DNA of 64,000 nt from Achromobacter sp. UMC46 (lineage in GTDB: Bacteria; Pseudomonadota; Gammaproteobacteria; Burkholderiales; Burkholderiaceae_B), in the NCBI RefSeq assembly GCF_014170335.1, contig NZ_LZZS01000003.1, forward strand, positions 186,001 through 250,000, given 5' to 3'. Below are positions 1 through 9,725 of the stretch, piece after piece. The position numbers were made by a program, and so were the translations under genes. Each line of letters begins with the position of its first letter. The stretch's first letter is position 1. The notes below the pieces were generated by a model. The model was not told where the DNA came from and searched no databases. It worked only from the letters and a program-made list of their open reading frames with translations.

Positions 1-971
1 TGGGGCTGGACGGCAGTGGCGACCAGGTGCGCCAGACGCCGTTCACGCAGCAAAGCCTGACCAACATGCTGTCGCAGCTGGGCATCACGGTGCCTGCCGG
101 CAGCAACATGCAGTTGAAGAACGTGGCCGCCGTCATGGTCACGACCACGCTGCCGGCGTTCGCCCGGCCCGGCCAGACGCTGGACGTGGTGGTGTCGTCC
201 ATGGGCAACGCCAAGAGCCTGCGGGGCGGCACCTTGCTGATGACGCCCATGAAGGGCGCGGACAGCCAGGTCTACGCCATCGCCCAGGGCAACATCCTGG
301 TGGGTGGCGCCGGCGCCTCCGCCGGCGGCTCCAGCGTGCAGATCAACCAGCTGAACGGCGGCCGCATCAGCGCGGGCGCGATCGTCGAACGCGGCGTGCC
401 GACCACATTCTCGCGCGACGGCTACATCCATGTGGAACTGAACAACACGGACTTCGGCACGGCGCAGAATGTGGCCACGGCGCTGAACAAGAAGTTCGGC
501 CAAGGTACGGCGACGGCGCTGGACGGCCGGGTGGTGCAGGTGCGCACGCCGATGGAGCAGGCGTCGCAAGCGCGCTTCCTGTCGCTGGTCGAAGACCTGC
601 AAGTGGCGCGCGCCCCGACGGTGGCCAAGGTCATCATCAATGCGCGCACCGGCTCGGTCGTCATGAACCGCACGGTCATGATCGAAGAGGCGGCCGTGGC
701 GCACGGCAACCTGTCGGTCATCATCAACCGCCAGAACCAGGTGTCGCAGCCGGATACGCCTTTCACGGAAGGCCAGACGGTGGTGGTGCCCAATACCCAG
801 ATCGAAGTGCGCCAGGACAATGGCTCGCTGCAGCGCGTGAGTACCAGCGCCAATCTGGCTGACGTCGTCAAGGGCCTGAACGCCCTGGGAGCGACACCGC
901 AGGACCTGCTGGCCATCCTTCAGGCCATGAAGACGGCGGGCGCCTTGCGCGCCGAACTGGAAATCATCTGA
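1..971 (+). CDS. flgI: Flagellar P-ring protein FlgI, 5' end cut by window
   Basis: Periplasmic protein that polymerises into the P ring around the distal rod of the flagellar basal body. The reading frame is open from base 3 (GLDGSGDQ, then VRQTPF), so the gene starts before the window. About 322 residues are visible of a family length near 370; the Sec signal peptide and some 50 N-terminal residues are missing. Family-typical stretches include the [11 protein letters not shown] segment and the C-terminal [17 protein letters not shown] region followed by a short AILQAMK tail, as usual for FlgI. It ends two bases before flgJ, which fits the universal flgI-flgJ pair. No internal stop or frameshift is seen. 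Confidence 0.97.
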   Translation, partial: GLDGSGDQVRQTPFTQQSLTNMLSQLGITVPAGSNMQLKNVAAVMVTTTLPAFARPGQTLDVVVSSMGNAKSLRGGTLLMTPMKGADSQVYAIAQGNILVGGAGASAGGSSVQINQLNGGRISAGAIVERGVPTTFSRDGYIHVELNNTDFGTAQNVATALNKKFGQGTATALDGRVVQVRTPMEQASQARFLSLVEDLQVARAPTVAKVIINARTGSVVMNRTVMIEEAAVAHGNLSVIINRQNQVSQPDTPFTEGQTVVVPNTQIEVRQDNGSLQRVSTSANLADVVKGLNALGATPQDLLAILQAMKTAGALRAELEII

Positions 972-973
972 CG

Positions 974-1951
974 ATGGCTGTCTCAAACGACGCGTCGCGC
1001 GGCGCCGCCCGGCAAGATTCGGTGTTCGACATGGGTCGCCTGTCGGACCTGAAGCGGGACGTCAAGAAAGACCCTGAGGGCACGGATCAGCAGAAGCAGG
1101 TCGCCAAGCAGTTCGAGGCCCTGTTCCTGCAGATGATGGTCAAGCGCATGCGCGAGGCGACGCCCAAGGAAGGGCTGTTCGACTCGCAGCAGACGCAGAT
1201 GCTGCAATCCATGGCCGACGAGCAATTGGCCCTGCATCTGGCGACGCCGGGGATCGGGCTGTCGCAGTCCATCCTGGCGCAGATGCAGCAAGGCAAGCCG
1301 GCCGACGTGTCCGACGACGCCGTCCGGGCGATCGGGCAGGGCGGCGACCTGGATTTCCGCACGGGCGGATCGCGCGAAGTGTCGGCGCTGCTGAACGTGA
1401 TGCGCAACAACCGCGCCAGCGACCGTGCGTTGGCCGCCGCCGAAGGCGCGCCGGAGCATGTCGTGGACTTCGTGTCGAAGATGTCGCGCGCGGCCAACCT
1501 GGCCTCGCAGCAAAGCGGGGTGCCCGCCCGCCTGATCATGGGCCAGGCGGCCCTGGAGTCCGGTTGGGGCCAGCGCGAAATCAAGCACGCCGACGGCACT
1601 ACCAGCTACAACCTGTTCGGCATCAAGGCAGGCGCAAGCTGGAAGGGCAAGGTCGTCAACGTGCTGACCACGGAATACGAGGACGGTATCGCGAAAAAGG
1701 TGACGCAACCCTTCCGCGCCTATGCCTCCTACGAGGAATCGTTCGCGGACTACGCACGCCTGATCGGCAACAGCCCGCGCTACGAGGCGGTCACGCAGGC
1801 GCGCAACGAGGTCGACGCGGCGCGCAAGATCCAGGACGCCGGCTATGCGACCGACCCGCGCTATGCGCAGAAATTGATCGGCATCATGGGCCAGCTGCGC
1901 GGGGCGGCGTCCCGTGTGGAAAATTCTCGCCAGATGTTGGAAGGACTCTAA
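974..1951 (+). CDS. flgJ: Flagellar rod-cap and muramidase FlgJ
   Basis: Bifunctional rod assembly protein of 325 residues: the N-terminal part caps the growing rod and the C-terminal part is a beta-N-acetylglucosaminidase that opens peptidoglycan. The rod-binding domain spans roughly residues 35-105 (KQFEALFLQMMVKRMR). The enzyme domain covers roughly 165-310 and shows the AALESGWG motif with the expected catalytic Glu at 195, and later the YNLFGIK motif. A low-complexity linker joins them. The ATG lies two bases after the flgI stop, so the two are probably co-translated. Its TAA stop forms the start of a FliA -35 element for flgK. Confidence 0.97.
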   Translation: MAVSNDASRGAARQDSVFDMGRLSDLKRDVKKDPEGTDQQKQVAKQFEALFLQMMVKRMREATPKEGLFDSQQTQMLQSMADEQLALHLATPGIGLSQSILAQMQQGKPADVSDDAVRAIGQGGDLDFRTGGSREVSALLNVMRNNRASDRALAAAEGAPEHVVDFVSKMSRAANLASQQSGVPARLIMGQAALESGWGQREIKHADGTTSYNLFGIKAGASWKGKVVNVLTTEYEDGIAKKVTQPFRAYASYEESFADYARLIGNSPRYEAVTQARNEVDAARKIQDAGYATDPRYAQKLIGIMGQLRGAASRVENSRQMLEGL

Positions 1952-1975
1952 ATTTGGACGACCTCCTGCCGTTAA
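1949..1975 (+). promoter_or_regulatory. FliA (sigma-28) promoter for flgKL
   Basis: TAAATTTG, 11 bases, then GCCGTTAA; the enteric consensus is TAAAGTTT-N11-GCCGATAA. The -10 element matches 7 of 8 bases and the spacing is exact. The first base of the -35 element is the T of the flgJ TAA stop. It lies about 50 bases before the flgK ATG, the usual place for a class 3 promoter. Confidence 0.8.
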
Positions 1976-2024
1976 TGGAGTATCCAGAGATAACAGCTGC
2001 GGTTACATACGGGGCATTGTCAGC

Positions 2025-3698
2025 ATGAATTTGTATAAAACGGCATTGGGCGGGCTGAACGCCGCACAGGCGGGTTTGGCCACCACCAGCCACAACATCA
2101 ACAATGCCACCACGGTCGGCTATAACCGTCAGCGCGTCATGACGTCCACCGCGGGCGCGCAAGCCACCAGCAACGGTTACATCGGCCGCGGCGTCCAGGT
2201 CGACACCGTCGAGCGCAGCTACGACAGCTTCTTGTATAAGCAGCTGGTCGGCGCGCAAGGCAGCGGCGCCCAATTGCAGGCGCAGTTGGACCAGGTGTCT
2301 CAGGTCAACAACCTGTTTTCCGACCGCACGGTGGGTATCGCCCCGGGCCTGACCAACTTCTTCACCAGCATGAATACGGTGGCCAGCAAGCCCGCCGATC
2401 CCGCCGCACGTGCGGATTTGCTGGGCAAAGCCAATAGCCTGACCACGCAGATCCGTTCGGCCTATACCGAAATGCAGAATCTGCGCGAAGGCCTCAACTC
2501 GCAGATCACGACGACGGTTGAACAGGTCAATAGCTACCTGAGCCGGATCGACGATCTGAATTCGCAGATTTCGCTTGCTTCTGGCAAAGCGGGCGGCAGT
2601 CCCCCCAACGATCTGCTCGATCAACGCGATCAAGCCGTCATGGAGCTGAACCAGCTCGTCGGCATCACGACATACGAGCAGGGCGGCAAGATCAATGTCT
2701 CGCTTGCCAAGGGCGGTCAGGCGCTGCTGTCCGGCACGACGATTTATCCGCTGCAGGCCGTGCCTTCCACCAAGGACGCCGGCCGTACGGTGTTGGCCTA
2801 CACGTTGCCGGCAGGTGCGGGCAAGACGGTAGCGGTGGAGATGCCTGACAACGACGTGACCGGCGGCAAGCTGGGCGGTCTGCTTCAGTTCCGCGCATCG
2901 TCGTTGGACGTCATGCAGAACCAGCTGGGCCAATTGGCTGTTGGCTTGGCGTTGTCCTTCAACGAGCAGCACAAGCAGGGCGTTGACCAAAGCGGCAACC
3001 CCGGGACTGATTTCTTCAGCATCGGTTCGCCTGAAGCCGTGCCCAATACGCAGAACAAGAGTAATGCGCAGATTTCGGGCCAGTTCTCAAATCTGGCGAA
3101 TATCAACGCCAAAGACTACGAGATCTCGTTCGACGGCGCGAACTATCAAGTGACGCGCATGCCGGAGGGCACGCAAGTCTATAACGGCCCCGCAACGGGC
3201 ACGCCGCCCAACGCCGTTTTGAACATGGATGCGGAAATGGGCGTGACGTTGACGATCGACGCCCCGCCGCAAGCGGGCGACAAGTGGTCCTTGTCGCCGA
3301 CGCGCAATGCCGCCCGCGATATCAATGTCGTGATCACGGATCCGGACAAGATCGCCGCGGCCGACGCCGCAGGCGGTGACGCCAACGGCAAGAACGCGCT
3401 GAAGCTTGCCGCGCTCCAGAACGCCAAGCTGTTGGGCCACGGCACGATGAGCACTACCGACATGTTCGCCCAGGTCGTGAATACGGTCGGTGTGCAGACG
3501 GCGCAGATCAAGTCGGCCGCGACGGCGCAGGTCAATCTGATCAAACAGACGACCGCCGCCCAGCAAGCGGTGTCGGGCGTCAATCTGAATGAAGAATATG
3601 TGAGCCTGTCGCTTTATCAAGAGCAGTATCAAGCCAGTGCCCGCATCATCGATGTGGCGAGTACCGTCTTTGACACGCTGCTGGGACTGCGCGGCTGA
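2025..3698 (+). CDS. flgK: Flagellar hook-filament junction protein FlgK (HAP1)
   Basis: Secreted structural protein that joins hook and filament, 557 residues from the ATG chosen here. An in-frame start at 1914 would run through the end of flgJ and the FliA promoter, and the family begins exactly at MNLYKTALGGLNAAQAG, so the start is 2025. The N-terminal rod-type motif TTSHNINNATTVGYNRQ and the C-terminal helix ending VSLSLYQEQYQASARII are the conserved D0 coiled-coil halves; the centre is variable, as usual. flgL follows after 47 bases. The FliA promoter makes this the first gene of a late flgKL unit. Confidence 0.97.
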   Translation: MNLYKTALGGLNAAQAGLATTSHNINNATTVGYNRQRVMTSTAGAQATSNGYIGRGVQVDTVERSYDSFLYKQLVGAQGSGAQLQAQLDQVSQVNNLFSDRTVGIAPGLTNFFTSMNTVASKPADPAARADLLGKANSLTTQIRSAYTEMQNLREGLNSQITTTVEQVNSYLSRIDDLNSQISLASGKAGGSPPNDLLDQRDQAVMELNQLVGITTYEQGGKINVSLAKGGQALLSGTTIYPLQAVPSTKDAGRTVLAYTLPAGAGKTVAVEMPDNDVTGGKLGGLLQFRASSLDVMQNQLGQLAVGLALSFNEQHKQGVDQSGNPGTDFFSIGSPEAVPNTQNKSNAQISGQFSNLANINAKDYEISFDGANYQVTRMPEGTQVYNGPATGTPPNAVLNMDAEMGVTLTIDAPPQAGDKWSLSPTRNAARDINVVITDPDKIAAADAAGGDANGKNALKLAALQNAKLLGHGTMSTTDMFAQVVNTVGVQTAQIKSAATAQVNLIKQTTAAQQAVSGVNLNEEYVSLSLYQEQYQASARIIDVASTVFDTLLGLRG

Positions 3699-3745
3699 TC
3701 AGGCCGTTGAACTGTGATGATTAAAAAAATATCCGGAGTTGCACC

Positions 3746-5005
3746 ATGCGCCTGAGCACCACCATGATGTACACGAACGGCCTGAGCGGCGTTCTCGCGC
3801 AGGAATCCGACATGAACCGCCTGGTCGAGCAGGTCGGGAGCGGTCGCAAGTTCTTGAGCCCGGCGGATGATCCGCTGGCTGCCTCCTTGTCGATCGGCGT
3901 GGCGCAGACGCAAAGCATGAATGCGACCTACGGGCTGAATCGCAATACGGCAAAGACCAATCTGGGGCAAGAAAGCAACGTGCTCGACGCGGTTACGACG
4001 GCATTGCAGGATGTTCGTACACGCGTCATTCAGGCGGGTAACGGCACCTTCGCCGACAGCGACCGCCAAGCGCTTTCGACGGCGTTGAAGAGCGCCCGCG
4101 ACGCCCTGTTGGGCTTGGCGAACAGCACGGACGGCAACGGCCAATACCTGTTTTCGGGTTACCAGGGCGGCGTGATTCCTTATTCGCAGGACGCCAACGG
4201 CAAGATCGTCTACAGCGGCGCCACTGGCGAGCGTACGGTTCAGGTGGATCAGTCGCGTCAGCTTTCGACTGCTGATCTGGGCAATGACATTTTCGACCGC
4301 GCCAATCCGGGGTCTCAGGCTTATGTCGCCACCGCCGCATCGGCCAATCAGGGCACGGCCCAGTTCGGCACGGTGTCGGTCACGCCGGGCAGCCCCAATA
4401 TCGGCAAGAACTTCAGCCTGCAGTTCGAAACCGACACGGCGACGGGCAATATGGGATACCGCGTGATCACGACGGATCCGAATGCGAATCCGCCCGTTCC
4501 TCCCGTTACCACGCCGGCGCCGCCGGCTAGCCCCACTGCCTATACGGCCGATTCTTCGATCGATTTCGGCGGCGTTGCAGTCGTGGTCAAGGGCACGCCC
4601 AAGAACGGCGACGTGATCGACGTGCAGAACATCCAGTCGGCCGACGTCGATATGTTCAATACCTTGGACGGCCTGATCAAGGTGCTTGACTCCCCCATCG
4701 CAGGCGATGAGGTGGCGCTGGCCAAGTTGAATAACGAGCTGGCGACTGCCAACAAGAAGCTGGCAAGCAACTATGACAACGTGTTGACCGTCGCGGCATC
4801 GGTTGGCGCACGCATGAACGAGCTGGAAGCGTTGGACGCTACCGGTACGCAAAAGGGGCTTTCTTACGCCAAGTCCTTGTCCGATCTGGAAGATCTGGAC
4901 TATTACGCCGGCGCCAGCCAGCTTGCGCTGCGCCAAGTGGCGCTGCAAGCCGCATCGGCGGCATTCATGACCATTCAGGGGTCCAGCCTGTTCAGCCGCA
5001 AATAA
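3746..5005 (+). CDS. flgL: Flagellar hook-filament junction protein FlgL (HAP3)
   Basis: Flagellin-like junction protein of 419 residues, secreted through the flagellar export system. The N-terminal D0/D1 helix (MRLSTTMMYTNGL, then GRKFLSPADDP) and the C-terminal helix (LALRQVALQAASAAFMTIQ) are typical of FlgL. The middle carries a Pro-rich segment around residues 250-265 (PPVPPVTTPAPP), an unusual flexible insert in the exposed domain. It is followed by a hairpin near 5059-5090 that probably ends the flg transcript. Confidence 0.95.
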   Translation: MRLSTTMMYTNGLSGVLAQESDMNRLVEQVGSGRKFLSPADDPLAASLSIGVAQTQSMNATYGLNRNTAKTNLGQESNVLDAVTTALQDVRTRVIQAGNGTFADSDRQALSTALKSARDALLGLANSTDGNGQYLFSGYQGGVIPYSQDANGKIVYSGATGERTVQVDQSRQLSTADLGNDIFDRANPGSQAYVATAASANQGTAQFGTVSVTPGSPNIGKNFSLQFETDTATGNMGYRVITTDPNANPPVPPVTTPAPPASPTAYTADSSIDFGGVAVVVKGTPKNGDVIDVQNIQSADVDMFNTLDGLIKVLDSPIAGDEVALAKLNNELATANKKLASNYDNVLTVAASVGARMNELEALDATGTQKGLSYAKSLSDLEDLDYYAGASQLALRQVALQAASAAFMTIQGSSLFSRK

Positions 5006-5058
5006 AGCGGCGGGACTCCACAAGCCGCACCGGTCGCGTGCGCAGAGTTGCGCCCTTG

Positions 5059-5090
5059 CGGACGCTACTGGCCAGAGGCCAGGGCGTCCG
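5059..5090 (+). terminator. Hairpin after flgL, possible terminator
   Basis: CGGACGC (5059-5065) pairs with GCGTCCG (5084-5090), and inside it CTGGCC (5068-5073) pairs with GGCCAG (5077-5082) around an AGA loop. There is no T-run after it, so it may pause RNA polymerase or need Rho. It sits between flgL and the first receptor gene. Confidence 0.45.
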
Positions 5091-5146
5091 TGGTTGCGTG
5101 CAGGGTAGGTAGTGTCGTTTCACGTTGCTTAACGCTCGGATATTTC

Positions 5147-7099
5147 ATGCTTGTCAATTTGAAAGTTCGCACCTGTATCGTCCTGGTGTTGTTGCTCTTC
5201 ACGGGCGCCATGTTCATATCCAATGGCGTGGCCTGGATGGGGTTGAACTCCAGCAACGATAAGCTGGAGCAGGTCAATGACGCCTATTCCAATCAAGGCA
5301 CCCAGCTCAATCGCGCCAACGCGGCGCTGTTGCGCGGCCGGCTGTTGCTGGCGACGTCCCTGATGGACATGCAGCAAGGCAAGACCGAGCAGGCCAATGC
5401 CCAGACCCAGCGCGCCGATGTCCTCATGAAGGAAGGCGCCAAGTGGCTGGACGAGTTCCGCAAGGTGCCGAGCATGGCCGGTTCCGAGGCGCTGGTGGCC
5501 AAGCTGGAGACGGCCTACAAGCAGTTCGACGACGTCTACAAGCGCCAGGCCGCCGCACTGTCCAAGATGGCGGTGCAGGACTACCTGGATCTGAACGACG
5601 CGGGCAGCGCCGCCAACACGGCATTCCGGGAATCCGTGAATGCCGTGCTGGAATTCCTGGATAAGCGCACCGACGAACTGGTGGTTCAGGCGGAAGTCGA
5701 CCACAACATTTCGCGTACTGTCACCATCGCGATGCTGGCGATCGCGCTGGCGCTGGCGCTGGGCTGCTGGATTTTCATCAACCGCACCGTGCTGCGCCCG
5801 TTGCACCAGGCGGGTGACCACTTCGACAAGATCGCCGGCGGGGACTTCACCGGCCGTATCGAGGTGCGCAGCACCAACGAGATCGGGCAACTGTTCGGCG
5901 CCATCAAGCGCATGCAGGAAAGCCTGACGCGCACGGTGGCGATGGTGCGCCGCGGCGTGGATGAAATCAACGTGGGCTCTCGCGAGATTTCCGCGGGCAA
6001 CACGGACCTGTCCAGCCGTACCGAACAGCAGGCGGCCTCGCTTGAGGAAACCGCTGCGTCCATGGAGCAATTGGCGTCCACGGTGAAGCAGAACGCGGAC
6101 AACGCGCGCCAGGCCAACCAGTTGGCGGCCAGCGCGTCGGACGTGGCCGAGCGCGGCGGTTCGGCGGTGTCTGAAGTGGTCAGCACGATGCAGGGCATTT
6201 CGGCCAGCTCGCGCAAGATCTCTGAAATCGTGTCGGTGATCGACGGCATCGCGTTCCAGACCAACATCCTGGCGTTGAACGCCGCCGTGGAAGCGGCGCG
6301 CGCGGGCGAGCAGGGCAAGGGCTTTGCGGTGGTGGCAGGCGAAGTGCGTTCGCTGGCGCAGCGCAGCGCGCAGGCGGCCAAGGAAATCAAGGGCCTGATC
6401 GAAGACTCGGTCACGAAGGTGGGCGCAGGTTCGCAGCAGGTCGAGCGTGCGGGCGCGACGATGCAAGAAATCGTGTCGTCGGTCAAGCGCGTGACGGACA
6501 TCATGGGTGAGATCTCGGCGGCGTCCGAAGAGCAGTCCAGCGGCATCGACCAGGTGAACCGCGCGGTGTCGCAGATGGATGAAGTGACGCAGCAGAACGC
6601 GGCGTTGGTGGAAGAAGCGGCGGCTGCCGCCGGTTCCCTGCAAGAGCAGGCCCAGCGTCTGGCCGAAGCGGTCGCGGTGTTCAAGATCAATGCCGGCGAA
6701 GTGATCGAAGTGCCGGCGCATCAACTGGCGCAGCAGGCTGCCGCTCCGCGTATGCCGGCACCGCGCTCGGCCGCGCCGGCCTCCCGGCCGGCTGCGCCCG
6801 CCGCGCGTCTGGCCAAACCGGCCTCGGCGCAGCAAGGCGCGCAGCATGGCAGCCCGCAGGCCACCCCGGAATCTGCTCAGCCTTCCCAGGCGCCCGCGGA
6901 TGACGGCGATGCGCCGGCCGCCAAGCCCGCGCCTCGCAAGACCCAGGTGGCCCGCCCCAAACCCGCGGCTACCCCGGCCACGGTGGCTCGTCCCCTGCGC
7001 CGTCCGGCCACCCGCGCCGACAGCGCCAGGGATACTGCGCCAGCCGCCTCCGCCAGCCGTCGGCCCCCGCCTGCGGATGATGATTGGGAGTCTTTCTGA
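5147..7099 (+). CDS. Methyl-accepting chemotaxis protein with C-terminal CheR-tether (receptor 1)
   Basis: Inner-membrane chemoreceptor of 650 residues. The start at 5147 (MLVNLKVRT) puts the first membrane helix at about residues 8-30; an upstream in-frame start at 5048 would add 33 unrelated residues over the flgL terminator. A four-helix-bundle type periplasmic domain follows, then TM2 near 190-212, HAMP, methylation helices and the signalling tip ([20 protein letters not shown]). Beyond residue about 535 comes an Ala/Pro/Arg-rich tail ending DDDWESF, an xWxxF pentapeptide of the kind that binds CheR/CheB. The ligand is unknown. Its signalling half is almost identical to those of the next two receptors. 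Confidence 0.93.
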   Translation: MLVNLKVRTCIVLVLLLFTGAMFISNGVAWMGLNSSNDKLEQVNDAYSNQGTQLNRANAALLRGRLLLATSLMDMQQGKTEQANAQTQRADVLMKEGAKWLDEFRKVPSMAGSEALVAKLETAYKQFDDVYKRQAAALSKMAVQDYLDLNDAGSAANTAFRESVNAVLEFLDKRTDELVVQAEVDHNISRTVTIAMLAIALALALGCWIFINRTVLRPLHQAGDHFDKIAGGDFTGRIEVRSTNEIGQLFGAIKRMQESLTRTVAMVRRGVDEINVGSREISAGNTDLSSRTEQQAASLEETAASMEQLASTVKQNADNARQANQLAASASDVAERGGSAVSEVVSTMQGISASSRKISEIVSVIDGIAFQTNILALNAAVEAARAGEQGKGFAVVAGEVRSLAQRSAQAAKEIKGLIEDSVTKVGAGSQQVERAGATMQEIVSSVKRVTDIMGEISAASEEQSSGIDQVNRAVSQMDEVTQQNAALVEEAAAAAGSLQEQAQRLAEAVAVFKINAGEVIEVPAHQLAQQAAAPRMPAPRSAAPASRPAAPAARLAKPASAQQGAQHGSPQATPESAQPSQAPADDGDAPAAKPAPRKTQVARPKPAATPATVARPLRRPATRADSARDTAPAASASRRPPPADDDWESF

Positions 7100-7209
7100 C
7101 CGGACGACCCGGTCGGCGCATTGAACAGGCAGTAGCCCACGCAGTACCCCCCTTTTACGGTCCGGCGGCCACAGCGCGCCACCGGGACGACTACCGGAAC
7201 TATCCGAAA

Positions 7210-9084
7210 ATGTTCAGCAATCTGAAGGTGCGCACGGGCTTGATGCTCGCTCAGTTGGCAGTCGCCCTGGCCGCACAGGTTGCCATTGCCTTGGGCTGGA
7301 ACAGCATGCGTTCCAGCGCTGACACGATCAACGCCCTGGACTCCCTGAGCGTCCAGCAAAGCAATCTGATCAAGGACGCCTACACGCAGATGCTGCGCGC
7401 GACCATCCGCGCCGACATCACTGCCGCGCAGCGCGCTGCGGGCGATGCCAACGGCGCCGCCGAGAATTCGCGTACGGTGCAGCAACTGATCGCCGACGCC
7501 AAGAAAAAGATGGACAGCTTCAAGGCGATCCCCAAGGTGACCACCCTTGGCAGTTCCGCCGAAGGTGATCTGCTGACGTCGTTCAACACGTTCTCCGAGG
7601 CGCTGCAAGCCATGATGGGCGCGTTGGACAAGGGCGATGCGGCGGCTTATCTGTCGTTGAAGAACACGAAGGCGGGCGCGGCCAGTGGCGCGTTCTCCAA
7701 GCAGCTGACCGAATTCGCCAACGATATCAACACCTTCAGTGAGCAGCAGGTCCAGTCCGCTCGCGGCCAGGCTTCGACGATGGCCTATGTGTACCTTGCG
7801 CTGGCCGTGCTGATCCTGGTGGTGTCGATGGGCGCCTTCCTGTTCATGAACCGGGTGATCCTGCGCCCGTTGCGCGTTGTTGGCGACAGTTTCGACAAGA
7901 TCGCGGGCGGCGACCTGACGGTGCGCGTGGACGTCAACTCGTCCAACGAGATCGGCCAACTGATGGCGGCCGTCAAGCGCATGCAGGAAAGCCTGGCCCG
8001 CACGGTGTCGACGGTGCGCCGCGGCGTGGATGAAATCAACGTGGGCTCGCGCGAGATTTCCGCGGGCAACACGGACCTGTCCAGCCGGACCGAACAGCAG
8101 GCGGCCTCGCTTGAGGAAACCGCTGCATCGATGGAGCAATTGGCGTCCACGGTGAAGCAGAACGCCGACAACGCGCGCCAGGCCAACCAGTTGGCGGCCA
8201 GCGCGTCGGACGTGGCGGAGCGCGGCGGTTCGGCGGTGTCTGAAGTGGTCAGCACGATGCAGGGCATTTCCGCCAGCTCACGCAAGATCTCGGAAATCGT
8301 GTCGGTGATCGACGGCATCGCGTTCCAGACGAACATCCTGGCGCTGAACGCCGCGGTGGAAGCGGCGCGCGCGGGCGAGCAGGGCAAGGGTTTCGCGGTG
8401 GTGGCGGGCGAAGTGCGTTCGCTGGCGCAACGCAGCGCGCAAGCGGCCAAGGAAATCAAGGGCCTGATCGAAGACTCGGTCACGAAGGTGGGCGCGGGTT
8501 CGCAGCAGGTGGAACGCGCAGGCGCGACGATGCAAGAGATCGTGGCGTCGGTCAAGCGCGTGACGGACATCATGGGTGAGATCTCGGCGGCATCCGACGA
8601 GCAGTCCAGCGGCATCGACCAGGTGAACCGCGCGGTGTCGCAGATGGACGAAGTGACGCAGCAGAACGCGGCGCTGGTGGAAGAAGCGGCCGCTGCCGCC
8701 GGTTCGTTGCAGGAACAGGCCGAACGCCTGGCGCAGGCCGTGGCGGTGTTCAAGGTCACGGCCGGTGAAGTGATTGAAGTGCCCGCCCGTCAACTGGCGC
8801 AGCAGCGCCCGGCGGCGCGTGTCGGCACCCGCGTGCCGGCGCCCGCTGCGTCGGCGCAAGCAGCGCCCGCCGTGGAGGGTGCGACAGCCAGATCCGCGCC
8901 GGCCGCACGCCTGACGCATGCGGCGCGCGCCAAGCCGCCGGCATCCGCTGTCGAGGGCGCCACGGCGGCGCGTCCGCTGCGCCGTCCGGCGCCCCGTGCA
9001 GCAACCGCCGCGAACGACGCCAAACCGGCACCGGCCGCAAGCCGTCGCCAGGCGCCGTCGGACGACGATTGGGAATCATTCTGA
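7210..9084 (+). CDS. Methyl-accepting chemotaxis protein with C-terminal CheR-tether (receptor 2)
   Basis: Second tandem chemoreceptor, 624 residues from the ATG giving [13 protein letters not shown]; this aligns with the start of receptor 1. Periplasmic four-helix domain between TM1 (about 8-28) and TM2 (about 195-215, [15 protein letters not shown]), then HAMP and the methyl-accepting domain. The tail is Ala/Pro/Arg-rich and shorter than in receptor 1, yet ends with the same DDDWESF pentapeptide, so high-abundance-type adaptation is expected. The sensor domain is clearly diverged from receptor 1, whereas the cytoplasmic domain is nearly the same. The 110-bp gap upstream shows no FliA promoter that I can recognise. 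Confidence 0.93.
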   Translation: MFSNLKVRTGLMLAQLAVALAAQVAIALGWNSMRSSADTINALDSLSVQQSNLIKDAYTQMLRATIRADITAAQRAAGDANGAAENSRTVQQLIADAKKKMDSFKAIPKVTTLGSSAEGDLLTSFNTFSEALQAMMGALDKGDAAAYLSLKNTKAGAASGAFSKQLTEFANDINTFSEQQVQSARGQASTMAYVYLALAVLILVVSMGAFLFMNRVILRPLRVVGDSFDKIAGGDLTVRVDVNSSNEIGQLMAAVKRMQESLARTVSTVRRGVDEINVGSREISAGNTDLSSRTEQQAASLEETAASMEQLASTVKQNADNARQANQLAASASDVAERGGSAVSEVVSTMQGISASSRKISEIVSVIDGIAFQTNILALNAAVEAARAGEQGKGFAVVAGEVRSLAQRSAQAAKEIKGLIEDSVTKVGAGSQQVERAGATMQEIVASVKRVTDIMGEISAASDEQSSGIDQVNRAVSQMDEVTQQNAALVEEAAAAAGSLQEQAERLAQAVAVFKVTAGEVIEVPARQLAQQRPAARVGTRVPAPAASAQAAPAVEGATARSAPAARLTHAARAKPPASAVEGATAARPLRRPAPRAATAANDAKPAPAASRRQAPSDDDWESF

Positions 9085-9113
9085 TACCGGCGTTGCCGGT
9101 GAATGGGTAGGGT

Positions 9114-9584
9114 ATGCGAGGCTATATACATCTTCTGGCGGCGGCCGCCATTGCGGTACTGCTGGCCGGCTGCGCGGCAACGGGTCATAACTTCGACCCG
9201 GGCAAGCTGTCGAGCCTGACACCGGGTCAAACGACGCTGGAAGACGCTTCGCGGGCGCTGACCGCGCCGCCCGACAAGCTTTACAAGCAGACCGACGGCA
9301 CGCTCCTGGCCCTTTGGTCCTTCAAGATCACGTTTGTCGCCGACGGCTTGTACAGCCGCAAGGAAGCCCTGCTGCAATTTGGCCCGGACGGCCGTCTGAT
9401 GCGGCTGGTCGATAGCACCAATATTCTGCTGGAACCCTGGGAACGCCAAAAGCTGTTGGGGCCTGCACCCGCGCCTGATCTGAATCAGGCCTGGACGCCG
9501 GCGCCCTCGGCCGAACCCGAGGTGCAAACCATCTACATACCCGGCCCGGGCGAACCGGCCGCGTTGGCGCCTGCGAACAAATAA
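9114..9584 (+). CDS. Small outer-membrane-type lipoprotein, SmpA/OmlA-like fold possible
   Basis: 156 residues. The N-terminus is a lipoprotein signal peptide with lipobox LLAGC, lipidated Cys at 20, followed by Ala-Ala, so outer-membrane sorting is likely. Residues 27-110 (LTPGQTTLEDASRAL, later LALWSFKITF and LLQFGPDGRLMRL) resemble the small helix-sheet fold of SmpA/BamE-type lipoproteins, but similarity by eye is weak. The C-terminal 40 residues are Pro-rich. A short ACCGGC-GTT-GCCGGT hairpin (9086-9100) separates it from receptor 2. It lies within the receptor tandem on the same strand, but nothing shows a chemotaxis role. Function unknown. Confidence 0.8.
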   Translation: MRGYIHLLAAAAIAVLLAGCAATGHNFDPGKLSSLTPGQTTLEDASRALTAPPDKLYKQTDGTLLALWSFKITFVADGLYSRKEALLQFGPDGRLMRLVDSTNILLEPWERQKLLGPAPAPDLNQAWTPAPSAEPEVQTIYIPGPGEPAALAPANK

Positions 9585-9610
9585 GTCTTGTTGTAGTCCA
9601 GGCAGAGAGC

Positions 9611-9630
9611 ATTGCGGCAGAAGCCGCAAT
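9611..9630 (+). repeat. Perfect inverted repeat between lipoprotein gene and receptor 3
   Basis: ATTGCGGC-AGAA-GCCGCAAT, eight paired bases and a four-base loop. No T-run follows, so it is either a weak terminator for the lipoprotein gene or an operator. Confidence 0.5.
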
Positions 9631-9725
9631 GACCGTCGCCCTGAATGTACACCCCATGTAACAGGGCGTGTCGACAGGGTGGTTTTTCATTTGGTCAGAG
9701 CAGTTCCTGAGGGATGGGGGAAAAT

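Noticed and set aside
5003-5031. TAAAGCGG then GCCGCACC before receptor 1 as a FliA promoter
   Set aside because: The spacing is two bases too long and the last four bases of the -10 do not fit; it is better read as a small GCGGC/GCCGC stem.
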